From Streptomyces sp. M92 (lineage in GTDB: Bacteria; Actinomycetota; Actinomycetes; Streptomycetales; Streptomycetaceae), in the NCBI RefSeq assembly GCF_028473745.1, contig NZ_CP101137.1, positions 186,001-250,000 of the forward strand: 64,000 nt of DNA. The letters run 5' to 3'. Below the pieces are notes generated by a model. That model saw nothing but the letters and a program-made list of their open reading frames with translations. It was not told the DNA's origin and searched no databases. Below are positions 17,881 to 26,748 of the stretch, piece by piece. Within the stretch, counting starts at the first letter, position 1. Each line of letters opens with the position of its first letter. The translations under genes and the position numbers were made by a program.

Positions 17881-18759
17881 TCAGCGGTTCTGCGGGGTGC
17901 GGGAGCGGCGGTGCGCGAGGGGGTGGCGGGTGCGGAGGGCGGGGCGGCGCACCGGGCGGGGGACGGTGCGCGGGGCAGCGGTGTGGGCGGGGACGCCCGG
18001 CTTCCGCTCGACTGGCGCCCCTGCGGGCTTCCCCGTGACCATCAGCGGATCGAACATCACCACCACGGCGGCGAGGAGGAGGAGGGCGAGGGGGCCGATC
18101 AGCATCGGGGCGAGCAGTTCGGCCGGGGACCCGCCGGTGCCGGGGTCGTTCGTGCCGTGGACGTGGACCTCCAGGGCGGCCATGCCGGTGTAGTGCATGC
18201 CGGTGACGGCCAGCCCCATGACGAGGCTGGCTCCGACGCTCCACAGGAAGCCCCGGACCTGTCCGGCCGCCCACAGGGCGGCGGTGGCGGCGGCCATGGC
18301 TATGACGACGGACACGGCCACGGTGAAGGTGTTGTACGTCAGCTGCCCGTCCAGGCGCATGCCCGCCATGCCCAGGTAGTGCATCGAGGCGATGCCCAGA
18401 CCGGTGATGGTGCCGCCGGTGAACAGGGCCGTTCCCCGCGCCCCCCGGTAGCCGACGATGAAGACCCCCACGCCCACCATGACGATGGCGACGGCCAGGC
18501 TGACGAAGGTCAGCAGCCAGTCATAGCGGACCGGCGTGTGTTCGATCGTGAACCCCATCATCGCGATGAAGTGCATGGTCCAGATCCCGGAACCGATCGC
18601 CGCCGAGCCGAGGGCGAGCCATCCGGGACGCCAGGAGCTGGTGACCCGCAGGGTCCGGGTGGTGCAGCGCAGCCCGAGGGCACCGCCGAGGCAGGCCATG
18701 AGGTAGGCCACCAGCGGTGTGACCAGTCCGTAACTGAATCCGTCGACCGTGCCTTGCAT
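17881..18759 (-). CDS. MHYT-domain membrane sensor
   Basis: 292 residues; the ATG at 18759 follows AAGGG. Three MHYT motifs lie in successive membrane helices: [18 protein letters not shown] and MHYTGMAAL, within seven predicted membrane segments. The MHYT domain is thought to bind copper and sense a diatomic gas such as oxygen, CO or NO. Unlike the usual MHYT-GGDEF-EAL proteins, there is no output domain; the C-terminus is a basic Pro/Arg-rich cytoplasmic tail. Signalling would need a partner, or the protein may act as a redox or copper protein. Function is unknown. Confidence 0.88.
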   Translation of the reverse strand: MQGTVDGFSYGLVTPLVAYLMACLGGALGLRCTTRTLRVTSSWRPGWLALGSAAIGSGIWTMHFIAMMGFTIEHTPVRYDWLLTFVSLAVAIVMVGVGVFIVGYRGARGTALFTGGTITGLGIASMHYLGMAGMRLDGQLTYNTFTVAVSVVIAMAAATAALWAAGQVRGFLWSVGASLVMGLAVTGMHYTGMAALEVHVHGTNDPGTGGSPAELLAPMLIGPLALLLLAAVVVMFDPLMVTGKPAGAPVERKPGVPAHTAAPRTVPRPVRRPALRTRHPLAHRRSRTPQNR

Positions 18760-19049
18760 CTGCGGCCGCCCTTCCGCGTTCTTGCTGCCCGGATACACCC
18801 CGGAATGTCCTGATGCGCACCCCATCCCAGAGCCGAACGAACGGCCAGGGCCGAGGCAGAGAGTATGACGCCCACCGGAATGGTCGAACGATTCTCCTGC
18901 AAAGAATCACGGCCTTGCCCCACTTGTGCCGCCCCGGTGAGCGGAGTTGAGCATTTCCATTCAGCCCGCGGCCACTCCGCACCCCTCTCCCGTTGACTCA
19001 CCGGTGTCACAGTATTGCTGTCCGTGATCGCTCGACGCGAGGAGCACGC

Positions 19050-19964
19050 ATGTACGCACGCGCAGTCGCCGTGACGACCACCGCGTTCCTGGGGGTGGCC
19101 CTGCTGACCCCCCTCTCCCACGCCCGGGCCCCCCAGATCGGTGAGGACGACGGGCCCGTGGTCGTCGCCCACCGGGGCGCTTCCGGGTACGCGCCGGAGA
19201 ACACGCTGGCCGCCGTGGACCGGGCCGCCGAGCTGGGCATCCGCTGGGTCGAGAACGACGTCCAGCGCACCAGGGACGGCGAACTCGTGGTCCTCCACGA
19301 CGACAGCCTGCGGCGCACGACCGACGTGGAGGAGGTCTTCCCCGACCGCTCTCCGTGGAAGGTGAAGGACTTCACCGCCGCGGAGATCGCCAGGCTGGAC
19401 GCCGGGAGCTGGTTCGGTCCCGAGTACGCGGGCGCGCGCGTGCCGACGCTGGAGCAGTACGTGGAGCGCGTGGAGGACAACCACCAGAAACTGCTCCTGG
19501 AACTGAAGAATCCCGGGCTGTACCCGGGCATCGAGGAGCAGACCCTCAAGGTGCTCGCCAACGAGGGCTGGCTCGACCGGCGGCACGTGGCGGGCCGACT
19601 GGTCGTGCAGAGCTTCAGTGCGGACAGCATCCGGACCGTCCACGAGCTCAAGCCGGCCGTCAAGACCGGATTCCTCGGCACGCCGTCCGTGTCGGACCTG
19701 CCCGAGTACGCGGAGTTCGCCGACCAGATCAATCCCTCACACGGCTCGCTCTCCATGAGCTACGTCTCCTCGGTCCACGCGTTCACGGGGCCGCACGGCC
19801 GTCCGCTGGAGGTCCTCACCTGGACGGTCGACGACGCGGCCACCGCCCGGCGGGTGGCCGGGTACGACGTCGACGGCATCATCACCAACAAGCCCGACGT
19901 GGTGCGCGAGGCCGTGGGTGAGGACGGGGACGAGGACCGGGGCGGTCTCCTCACCGGTTGGTGA
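19050..19964 (+). CDS. Secreted glycerophosphodiester phosphodiesterase
   Basis: 304 residues, start ATG at 19050 with GAGGAG. Residues 1-26 are a Sec signal peptide ending near SHARA. The GDPD domain fills the rest: VVAHRGASGYAPENT (catalytic His and Glu), ENDVQRTRDGELVVLHDDSLRRTT (metal-binding and second catalytic His), LLELKNPG, and VLTWTVDD near the end. The enzyme hydrolyses glycerophosphodiesters to glycerol-3-phosphate and an alcohol outside the cell, supplying phosphate and carbon. PHO-type control is possible, but no clear PHO box was recognised. Confidence 0.93.
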   Translation: MYARAVAVTTTAFLGVALLTPLSHARAPQIGEDDGPVVVAHRGASGYAPENTLAAVDRAAELGIRWVENDVQRTRDGELVVLHDDSLRRTTDVEEVFPDRSPWKVKDFTAAEIARLDAGSWFGPEYAGARVPTLEQYVERVEDNHQKLLLELKNPGLYPGIEEQTLKVLANEGWLDRRHVAGRLVVQSFSADSIRTVHELKPAVKTGFLGTPSVSDLPEYAEFADQINPSHGSLSMSYVSSVHAFTGPHGRPLEVLTWTVDDAATARRVAGYDVDGIITNKPDVVREAVGEDGDEDRGGLLTGW

Positions 19965-19968
19965 CCCG

Positions 19969-19991
19969 TTGTCAGTGGCCGGCCGTACCGT
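19969..19991 (+). promoter_or_regulatory. DNA-damage (RecA-NDp type) promoter of ogt
   Basis: TTGTCAGTG, 8 bases, TACCGT, then 6 bases to the ATG at 19998. It is identical in layout to the uvrB promoter and predicts a leaderless mRNA. Confidence 0.82.
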
Positions 19992-19997
19992 GGGCGC

Positions 19998-20552
19998 ATG
20001 GACAGCAATGGGCAGTACGAGCAGCGGATCGTGTGGACCGTCATCGACACCGGCATCGGTCCACTGCTGCTGGCCGCCACCCGCGACGGCCTGGTCAACG
20101 TCGTGTTCCACGCCACCGGCGCCGTGCGCCGCAAGGCCCTCGAAAGACTGGCGGCCCGGCTCGGCACGGAGCCCGTCGAGGCGCCCGGCTCCCCTCTGCT
20201 GACCGAGGCGATACGGCAGATGGAGGCGTACTTCGCGGGCCGGCGTCGTGATTTCGACCTGCCGCTGGACTGGTCGCTGATCTCGGGCTTCAACCGGGAG
20301 GTGCTGCGCGAGCTGGTGTCCGGCGTCCGGTACGGCTCGGTCGTCGGTTACGGCGACCTCGCCGGCCGGGTCGGTCAGCCGGGCGCCGCTCAGGCGGTGG
20401 GCACGGCCATGGGGGCCAATCCGCTGCCGGTCGTGGTGCCGTGCCACCGGGTCGTCGGGAGTGACGGCGGCATCGGCGGGTTCGGGGGCGGCGTGGACAC
20501 CAAGCGGCAGTTGCTCGCGCTGGAGGGCGTGTTGCCGGAGCCGCTGTTCTGA
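19998..20552 (+). CDS. ogt: O6-methylguanine-DNA methyltransferase
   Basis: 184 residues. The suicide motif PCHRVVGSDGGIGGF carries the alkyl-accepting Cys near residue 149, and YGDLAGRVGQPGAAQAVGTAMGANPLPVVVPCH is the conserved helix-turn-helix plus active site. The N-terminal 80 residues form the less conserved ribonuclease-like domain. The protein removes alkyl groups from O6-alkylguanine directly. The ATG is fixed by the damage-type -10 box 6 bases upstream, and there is no SD. Confidence 0.96.
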   Translation: MDSNGQYEQRIVWTVIDTGIGPLLLAATRDGLVNVVFHATGAVRRKALERLAARLGTEPVEAPGSPLLTEAIRQMEAYFAGRRRDFDLPLDWSLISGFNREVLRELVSGVRYGSVVGYGDLAGRVGQPGAAQAVGTAMGANPLPVVVPCHRVVGSDGGIGGFGGGVDTKRQLLALEGVLPEPLF

Positions 20553-20586
20553 CCGACCGGCCGCCCTGCGTGGCGGTGGGCCGGGG

Positions 20587-21030
20587 CTACTCGTAGTGCC
20601 GCGCCTCGATGATGTTGCCGTCCGGATCCGGGAAGTAGAAGCTGCGCTTCGCCAGGCCGCGTGCGCCGTAGGAATCGTGCGCGAGCTCGGACACCGGAAC
20701 GGACTGCTCCGTCAGGCGGGCGCGGAGTGCGTCGAAGTCGTGCGGTGACAGGGACACGCAGATGTGGTTGACGGGGTGGCCCGCGCTCGTGTCGGCGCCG
20801 GGGACCATTCGCATCCGTTCCGCCATGGAGCGGGGCGCGAGATCGAGGATGGTCTCCTCGTTGAGGCGCACGGAGGGAAAGCTCACGGTTCCCGCGGCGT
20901 ACTCGGTGACCCGCAGGGGCTCCGTCCCCAGGGTCTTCTCGTAGAACTGGGCCGCGGCGACCGGATCGCGCACCCAGAGGACTACGTGGTCGAGGCGTGT
21001 CGTGTGGTCCGTCATGCGCTCAGACGTCAT
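20587..21030 (-). CDS. VOC-family (glyoxalase-like) protein
   Basis: 147 residues; the ATG at 21030 follows AAAGGAG, with a second in-frame ATG six codons later. It shows a single vicinal-oxygen-chelate unit pair: LDHVVLWVRDPVAAAQFYEKTLGTEP at the N-terminus, VNHICVSLSPHDFDALRARL in the middle and KRSFYFPDPDGNIIEARHYE at the end, with His and Glu metal ligands. VOC proteins include glyoxalase I, dioxygenases and antibiotic-binding proteins. The substrate cannot be told. It is convergent with ogt. Confidence 0.88.
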   Translation of the reverse strand: MTSERMTDHTTRLDHVVLWVRDPVAAAQFYEKTLGTEPLRVTEYAAGTVSFPSVRLNEETILDLAPRSMAERMRMVPGADTSAGHPVNHICVSLSPHDFDALRARLTEQSVPVSELAHDSYGARGLAKRSFYFPDPDGNIIEARHYE

Positions 21031-21174
21031 GCGCCCAGGCTCCTTTCCTCCCGAGCGCACCGCAAGAGGCCGATGGTGGAGCCGGGGGGAAGTCCGGCCC
21101 ACCCCCGGGTGCGGGTTTGGCCCGCACCCGTGCCCGCCAGAGATGAGGAAGGACCGACGACAGGAGGCGGACGC

Positions 21175-22083
21175 GTGACCCTGGTGGTGTCGGAAGAGGT
21201 ACGGGCGGCGATCGGCGCGCGGCGCCCCGTGGTGGCCCTGGAGTCCACGATCATCGCGCACGGGTTGCCACGCCCCCGCAACCTGCGGGTGGCGCGGGAA
21301 CTGGAGGAGGCGGTCCGGGAGGAGGGCGCGGTACCGGCGACGATCGCCGTGCTGGACGGACGGCCGCACGTCGGCCTGGACAAACAGCAGTTGGAGCGGG
21401 TCGCGACCGAGGAAGGCATCCGCAAGCTGGGCCACCGGGACCTGCCGCTCGCGGTGGCCACCGGCGCGAGCGGAGCCACCACCGTGTCGGCGACCGCCCT
21501 GCTGGCGGAGCTGGCCGGGGTGCGGGTGTTCGCGACCGGCGGCCTCGGCGGCGTGCACCGGCAGTGGACGGCCACGCAGGACGAGTCCGCCGACCTGGGC
21601 CTGCTGGCCCGCACCCGGATCACGGTGGTCTGCGCCGGAGTGAAGTCCATCCTGGACGTACCGGCGACCCTGCAGCGACTGGAGACGCTGGGCATCGCGG
21701 TGGCCGGCTTCGGTACGGACCGTTTCCCCGGCTTCTACCTGTCCGACTCGGGACACCCGGTGGACTGGACGCTGGACACCCCGGCGCAGGTGGCAGCCGT
21801 CATGCGGGCGCAGGACTCGCTGCGCGGCCCGCGGTCCGCGCTCGTGGTCGCCAACCCCGTCCCCGAGGAGGAGCAGCTGGATCCCGCGCTCCACGCGCGG
21901 GTGCTCGCCGACGCGCTGCGGGCGTGCGACGCAGAGGGGATCAGCGGCCAGGCGGTCACCCCCTTCCTCCTCGCCCATCTGGTCCGGCACACCGACGGGG
22001 CGTCACTGAAGGCCAATCTGGCGGCGGTGCGCGGCAACGTACGGCTGGCGGCTCGCGTCGCGGCGGCCTGGGCCGGAGCATGA
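21175..22083 (+). CDS. psuG: Pseudouridine-5'-phosphate glycosidase
   Basis: 302 residues from the GTG at 21175 preceded by CAGGAGG. PsuG cleaves (reversibly) the C-glycosidic bond of pseudouridine 5'-phosphate to uracil and ribose-5-phosphate. Characteristic segments are VVALESTIIAHGLPRP at the N-terminus, VATGASGATTVSATALLA, FATGGLGGVHRQW and VCAGVKSILDVPATL. The length matches the family. The stop overlaps the next ATG (ATGA), so it is coupled to a PfkB kinase that probably supplies the phosphorylated substrate. Confidence 0.95.
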   Translation: MTLVVSEEVRAAIGARRPVVALESTIIAHGLPRPRNLRVARELEEAVREEGAVPATIAVLDGRPHVGLDKQQLERVATEEGIRKLGHRDLPLAVATGASGATTVSATALLAELAGVRVFATGGLGGVHRQWTATQDESADLGLLARTRITVVCAGVKSILDVPATLQRLETLGIAVAGFGTDRFPGFYLSDSGHPVDWTLDTPAQVAAVMRAQDSLRGPRSALVVANPVPEEEQLDPALHARVLADALRACDAEGISGQAVTPFLLAHLVRHTDGASLKANLAAVRGNVRLAARVAAAWAGA

Positions 22084-22997
22084 CCGCGGGACGGGGCGGC
22101 GCGCTGCTGGTGGTCGGGGACGTGGTGACGGACGTCGTCGCCCGGCACCGGGGACCGTTGGCCGCCGGCACGGACACGGCCGCCGCGATCCGCCGACTGC
22201 CCGGCGGGGCGGGTGCCAACGTGGCCTGCTGGGCCGCGTACGCCGGGTGCCGGGACGTCCGGCTGCTGGGACGGGTCGGTTCGGACGCGGCGGACTGGCA
22301 CCGGCGGGAGCTGACGGCCCTCGGCGTGCGTCCCCACCTGGTCGTCGACTCGGACGCACCGACGGGGACGGTGATCTGCCTGGTCGACGCGGGCGCCTCG
22401 GCCGAGCGGACGTTCCTCACGGACAGCGGGGCATCCCTGCGGCTGGCGCCCGGCGACTGGTCGGACACGCTGCTCGACGGTGCCGCCCGGCTGCATCTGT
22501 CGGGCTACCTCCTGTTCTCGGAGCCGAGCCGCGCCCTGGTGCCGGTCGCCTTGGCCGCCGCACACGCGCGTGGGGTCCCGGTGAGTCTGGACCCGGCATC
22601 GGCGGGGTTCCTCACCGAGCTGGGCGTCGACCGGTTCCTCGACCTGGTCGAGGGAGTGGACGTCCTGCTCCCGAGCCGTGACGAGGCGTGCCTGCTGACC
22701 GGGTTGCCCGACCCGGTCGACGCCGCGGCGAAGCTGAGCCGGCACGTTCCGTCGGTGATCGTCAAACAGGGCGCGGAGGGGGCCCTGGTCGCCCGGGCCG
22801 GCACCGTGTGCGCGCGGGTCCCCGCCGTCCCGGCGTCGCCACGGGACAGTACCGGCGCCGGCGACGCCTTCACCGGAGCGTTCCTCGCCGCCCTCCTCAC
22901 GGGCGCGGCTCCCGGGGAGGCGGCCGCCGCGGGGTGCCGGGCGGGGGCGAGGGCGGTCGAGCGGGTAGGGGCGAGGCCTCCGGGGGCGGCGGACTGA
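22080..22997 (+). CDS. PfkB-family kinase, probable pseudouridine kinase
   Basis: 305 residues; its ATG overlaps the psuG stop. The N-terminal LVVGDVVTDVVARHRG and LPGGAGANVACWAAYAG segments and C-terminal DSTGAGDAFTGAFLAALL (catalytic Asp in GAGD) are PfkB signatures. By its coupling to psuG it likely phosphorylates pseudouridine at the 5' position before glycosidic cleavage, making a two-gene pseudouridine salvage operon. The specificity rests on gene context; ribokinase-like activity cannot be excluded. Confidence 0.87.
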   Translation: MTAGRGGALLVVGDVVTDVVARHRGPLAAGTDTAAAIRRLPGGAGANVACWAAYAGCRDVRLLGRVGSDAADWHRRELTALGVRPHLVVDSDAPTGTVICLVDAGASAERTFLTDSGASLRLAPGDWSDTLLDGAARLHLSGYLLFSEPSRALVPVALAAAHARGVPVSLDPASAGFLTELGVDRFLDLVEGVDVLLPSRDEACLLTGLPDPVDAAAKLSRHVPSVIVKQGAEGALVARAGTVCARVPAVPASPRDSTGAGDAFTGAFLAALLTGAAPGEAAAAGCRAGARAVERVGARPPGAAD

Positions 22998-23178
22998 GGA
23001 CCGGGGCGCGGCTTCGGGCCGGGTAACTCACGCGTGGCTTCCGTGGGCCGTCGGCACGCCCGAGCCCAGCGGGTACCGCTTCGTTCGGGAGGGCGGGAAT
23101 CCCGTGGACCCTTGGCTGCTCGCGGCGCGCGTCGTACGTGGCCGACGTCAGCCGTCGGCCGGCCCGGGTGCCGCTCCC

Positions 23179-23973
23179 CTATGCCTTGCGTCCCCACGCG
23201 GAGATCATCGGCGCCGTCGCCAGGTCCATGCTGCCCGATGCCACGTTCGCGAGGTGCCGGTCGATGTCGTCGTGGGTGGCCGCACCCGCGGCGACCAGTT
23301 GGTCGCGGACCTGACGGACCGTCGCGGACTCCAGAGCGGCGCACGCGGGCGAGGTGACCGGGAAGTAGGCGTCGGCCTCCACTCGGCGCAGCCCTGCCTC
23401 CCGCAGCAGACGCGGGATGCGGCGGCCGTAGGACAGGTCGGCCCCGCGACGGGCCAGCAACTGGCGGAAGCCGTGCCGCAGCCGGTTGGCCAGTTGCTGC
23501 TCGGGACCGTGCTCGTCGGGGCAGAGCAGTGGCTGCAGCGCGGGGTCGGCGTCCTCGACCAGGAGTCGGCCCCCCGGACGCAGGGCCCTGATCATGGAGC
23601 GCAATGCCCGCTCGCGGTCCGGCACATGGACCAGGACGAGTCGAGCGTGCACCAAATCGAAGCCCTCGCCCGGCGGTTCCTCCGCGCCCACGTCGTGCAC
23701 GCGCACCTCGACGGGATGGCGACCGGCCGGTGCGACCCGCGAGGTGTCGATGTCCGTGGCGAGGACCCTGCCGGTCGGCCCCACCCTCTTGGCCAGCCAG
23801 GACACCACGGAGGTGCCTCCGGCCCCGACCTCCCAGCAGCGCCACCCGGGCCCCACGCCGAGCGTTTGGAGGTGCCGGAACGTCGTGGGGTCGAAGAGGG
23901 TGGCGAAGGCGTCGAAACGCTCTGCCGCCTCGGTCTGCCGGTTGTCGAGGAGGTACCCGTCGGTTCGCGTCAT
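23179..23973 (-). CDS. Class I SAM-dependent methyltransferase
   Basis: 264 residues starting at MTRTDGYLLDNRQTEAAERFDAF. Motif I is CWEVGAGGTSVVSWLA (residues about 44-59), the acidic loop follows with ATDID, and LVHARLVLVHVPDRERALRSMIRALRPGGRLLVEDAD is the post-I region typical of small-molecule methyltransferases. The substrate is unknown. Upstream, GATGAT 6 bases before the ATG could be a -10 for a leaderless transcript. No neighbouring pathway genes give a hint. Confidence 0.87.
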   Translation of the reverse strand: MTRTDGYLLDNRQTEAAERFDAFATLFDPTTFRHLQTLGVGPGWRCWEVGAGGTSVVSWLAKRVGPTGRVLATDIDTSRVAPAGRHPVEVRVHDVGAEEPPGEGFDLVHARLVLVHVPDRERALRSMIRALRPGGRLLVEDADPALQPLLCPDEHGPEQQLANRLRHGFRQLLARRGADLSYGRRIPRLLREAGLRRVEADAYFPVTSPACAALESATVRQVRDQLVAAGAATHDDIDRHLANVASGSMDLATAPMISAWGRKA

Positions 23974-24193
23974 GCGGCGATCATCCCAGTTGTCCCGCTT
24001 GCCCGAAGTGGTCGACGCTCCGGCCACGGGACAGGAGGGGACTGGAAGGGGCTCCGCACCACCCGTCCACAGCCGGGAACAAAGCGGAATGCTCCCTTTC
24101 CACAGGCTCGACCGCCGTCCGCGCCGGCCTGGCAGACTGGCGCGCCAGGGCGCGGGAAGCACGGCGCGAGGGGACCCACGCGGGGAGACGCGG

Positions 24194-25321
24194 ATGACGA
24201 TGGCAGGCAATCTGCGGAAGGTCACGGGCCTGGGACGGACCGGCGGCCTCCGCAAGGTGGCACGGCTGGCCCGGCGGCGCCCGCGGGTGGACCTGAGCCA
24301 CCCGGCCCGCTCGCCGCTGGGTTCCTCGGTGGTGAACTGCGTGACCTACCGGGACGGTGTCCGCACCCCCGAGGCAGGCGACCCGGCCCGGGTGGTGGAG
24401 CGGATGCGCAGCCGGGGAGACGGTTTCGTCTGGCTGGGTCTGCACGAGCCGACGGACCAGGAGTTCGCGGGCGTGGCGGACCTCTTCGACCTGCATCCAC
24501 TGGCGGTCGAGGACGCGATCGAGGCCCACCAGCGCCCGAAGGTGGAGCGGTACGACGAGACGCTCTTCGCCGTGTTCAAGACCGTCTGCTACGTGGAGCA
24601 CGAGCAGCTCACGGCCACGAGCGAGGTGGTGAGCACCGGCGAGATCATGGTCTTCGTCGGCCGGGACTTCGTGATCACCGTGCGGCACGGACGGCACGGC
24701 TCGCTGGGCCCCCTCCGGGAGGGACTGGAGTCCGACCCGGTGCAGCTCGCCAAGGGGCCGTCCGCGGTGCTGCACGCGATCGCGGACCACGTGGTGGACG
24801 CCTTCCTCAGTGCGATCGAGGCGTTCCAGGCGGACATCGACCAGGTCGAGACGGAGGTGTTCGCGGAGCACGGGGCGCGGGTCGACCCGGGCCGGATCTA
24901 CCAGCTCAAACGGGAACTCCTGGAGCTGCGGCGGGCCGTGGTGCCGCTCGGCCGGCCGCTGGACGAGCTGGCCACGCGGCCGGTCCGGGTGGTCGAGCCG
25001 GACATACAGGCGTACTTCCGGGACGTCGCCGACCATCTCCTGCGAGCCGCGGAGCAGATCGCGGCGTTCGACGAACTGCTCAACTCCATCCTCCAGGCGC
25101 ACCTCGCCCGGGTGACGGTCGCGCAGAACGAGGACATGCGGAAGATCACCGCCTGGGCCGCGATCATCGCCGTGCCCACGATGGTCTGCGGGGTGTACGG
25201 CATGAACTTCGACCACATGCCGGAACTCGGCTGGCGGTACGGCTACGGCATGGTCATCGCCGTCATAGCCGTCGCCTGCGTGACGCTGCACCGGGGGTTC
25301 AGGCGCAACGGCTGGCTCTGA
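24194..25321 (+). CDS. corA: CorA-family Mg2+/divalent cation channel
   Basis: 375 residues; the ATG at 24194, with a second ATG two codons later. A soluble N-terminal alpha/beta domain and long helices (residues about 50-310, including DLFDLHPLAVEDAIEAHQRPKVERYDE) precede two membrane helices at the C-terminus. The pore signature YGMNF is at the end of TM1 (CGVYGMNFDHMPELGWRYG), and the basic tail HRGFRRNGWL follows TM2. CorA proteins form pentameric channels for Mg2+ (or Co2+/Ni2+). The basic N-terminal 30 residues are extra. Confidence 0.95.
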   Translation: MTMAGNLRKVTGLGRTGGLRKVARLARRRPRVDLSHPARSPLGSSVVNCVTYRDGVRTPEAGDPARVVERMRSRGDGFVWLGLHEPTDQEFAGVADLFDLHPLAVEDAIEAHQRPKVERYDETLFAVFKTVCYVEHEQLTATSEVVSTGEIMVFVGRDFVITVRHGRHGSLGPLREGLESDPVQLAKGPSAVLHAIADHVVDAFLSAIEAFQADIDQVETEVFAEHGARVDPGRIYQLKRELLELRRAVVPLGRPLDELATRPVRVVEPDIQAYFRDVADHLLRAAEQIAAFDELLNSILQAHLARVTVAQNEDMRKITAWAAIIAVPTMVCGVYGMNFDHMPELGWRYGYGMVIAVIAVACVTLHRGFRRNGWL

Positions 25322-25345
25322 GCGTTGGCGGACCCGGCCGGCGGA

Positions 25346-25978
25346 TCAGCCGTTCCACGCGGGGTGCCGCGGATCATCGGTGCGCACCAGGACGTCGGCG
25401 GTGGCCGAGGGGTCGGTCTCCTCCTCGTAGCGCTCGAAGGCGGGGAGGGTCCAGTGCTCGGAGTCGGGAGTGCGGCGTCGCAGGGCCCCGGGGGTCAGGA
25501 CGAGGTGGACACTGAGGTCGAGGGGGAACCAGTGGCGCAGCAGGAAGGGGCCGTGCAGCAGCAGCGCGCCACCGGACGGGAGGTGGACGTAGGGGCTGCG
25601 GGTGGCGCGGTCGGTGACCGGGTCCCACAGGTCCGGCAGCACACGTCCGTCCCCGCCGGGTCCGAGCGGGTCGAAGACCTCCCGCCACAGGGCACCGGTG
25701 TCGTACCAGCCGCTGTAGTAGGACTCCGCGTCCCGGCGCCCGTACTCCAGGCGGACCGAGGCGGGGCGCAGGAAGCCCTCCGTCCCGACGACGAGGGAGG
25801 GGCGGCCGCGGATCCGCAGCGCGTCGGACACCCGCTGGGCGAGTTCGCCGGGGCGGGCGGCCGGGGCGCCGTCGAAGGCGACGCGTGGCCGGTCGCCGCC
25901 GTCGGCGGGCTCGAGGTCGAGCAGGCGCTCGGCGAGCAGGTCGCCGAGCCTGTCCCAGGTGATCGCTTCCAGTCGCAC
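25346..25978 (-). CDS. Uridine kinase-like protein lacking a clear P-loop
   Basis: 210 residues from the GTG at 25978 (VRLEAITWDRLGDLLAERL). The region RPRVAFDGAPAARPGELAQRVSDALRIRGRP matches the start of uridine-kinase-like NTPases of actinobacteria, but the usual GxxGxGKS is replaced by FDGAPAARPGE. The later LLLHGPFLLRHWFPLDLSVHLVL and C-terminal DPRHPAWNG are typical of these proteins. The missing P-loop lysine suggests loss of kinase activity or a modified fold. I would call it uridine kinase-like, function unproven. Confidence 0.7.
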   Translation of the reverse strand: MRLEAITWDRLGDLLAERLLDLEPADGGDRPRVAFDGAPAARPGELAQRVSDALRIRGRPSLVVGTEGFLRPASVRLEYGRRDAESYYSGWYDTGALWREVFDPLGPGGDGRVLPDLWDPVTDRATRSPYVHLPSGGALLLHGPFLLRHWFPLDLSVHLVLTPGALRRRTPDSEHWTLPAFERYEEETDPSATADVLVRTDDPRHPAWNG

Positions 25979-26140
25979 CCGCCCATGATGCTCCGCCCAC
26001 CGGTCCGCCCGCGTGGACGCTCGCACATGCGCCCGCGCCGACCGGCCATGGTCACCATGGCCGCACCGAGGTTGACTCGGGGCATCGACGGCCGCCGGCA
26101 CCGCGCGGGCATCGACTCGACGGGTGGGAGTTGACAGGAC

Positions 26141-26620
26141 ATGATCGACGGACCGTACTTCGTGCTGACGGTGCTGGGCGTGCTCGGCACCGGCCTGACG
26201 GCAGGCGTCTTCTGCGCCTTCTCGACGTTCGTGATGCGGGGGCTCGCGGCGCTCCCTCCCGCGCAGGGGGTCGCCGCGATGAACTCGATCAACACGGCCG
26301 CGGTGAGGCCGCCGTTCATGCTCGTGTTCCTCGGGACGGCGGTACTGGCCGCGGTGATCGCCGTGGTGACGTTCGTGCTGTGGCCGGACGGGGCCGCGGT
26401 GGAGCTGCTGCTGGGCAGCGCGCTCCATCTCCTCGGGTCGTTCGGGGTGACCGCGGCCGCCCATGTGCCACGCAACACCGCGCTGCTCCGGCTGGAGCCG
26501 GGCACCGCGGAGGCGGCCGTCCGGTGGCCCACGTACGTTCGCCAGTGGACGGCGTGGAACCACGTCCGCACGGTCGCCTCTGCCGCGGCCGCGGTGGCAT
26601 ACGTGCTTGCCCTGGTCTGA
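26141..26620 (+). CDS. DUF1772 membrane protein
   Basis: 159 residues with four hydrophobic segments: VLTVLGVLGTGLTAGVFCAFSTF, FMLVFLGTAVLAAVIAVVTFVL, LLLGSALHLLGSFGVTAA and VASAAAAVAYVLAL. The motif AMNSINTAAVRPPFM and the NHVRT near the end match DUF1772, a family that includes anthrone-oxygenase-like proteins in polyketide clusters. No such cluster is present here, so function is unknown. It stands alone between two unrelated genes. Confidence 0.83.
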   Translation: MIDGPYFVLTVLGVLGTGLTAGVFCAFSTFVMRGLAALPPAQGVAAMNSINTAAVRPPFMLVFLGTAVLAAVIAVVTFVLWPDGAAVELLLGSALHLLGSFGVTAAAHVPRNTALLRLEPGTAEAAVRWPTYVRQWTAWNHVRTVASAAAAVAYVLALV

Positions 26621-26748
26621 GGGGGCGGGCGCCGTCGGCGAGAGCCACCGGGCGCGCTGCGCGCAGGGGCGACGGGCCGTATCGTGGCCGCAGGAGCGGA
26701 CGCCGCCCCGACCGCGCACGGCCGGCCCCGCAGGCAAGGAAGACGGTC

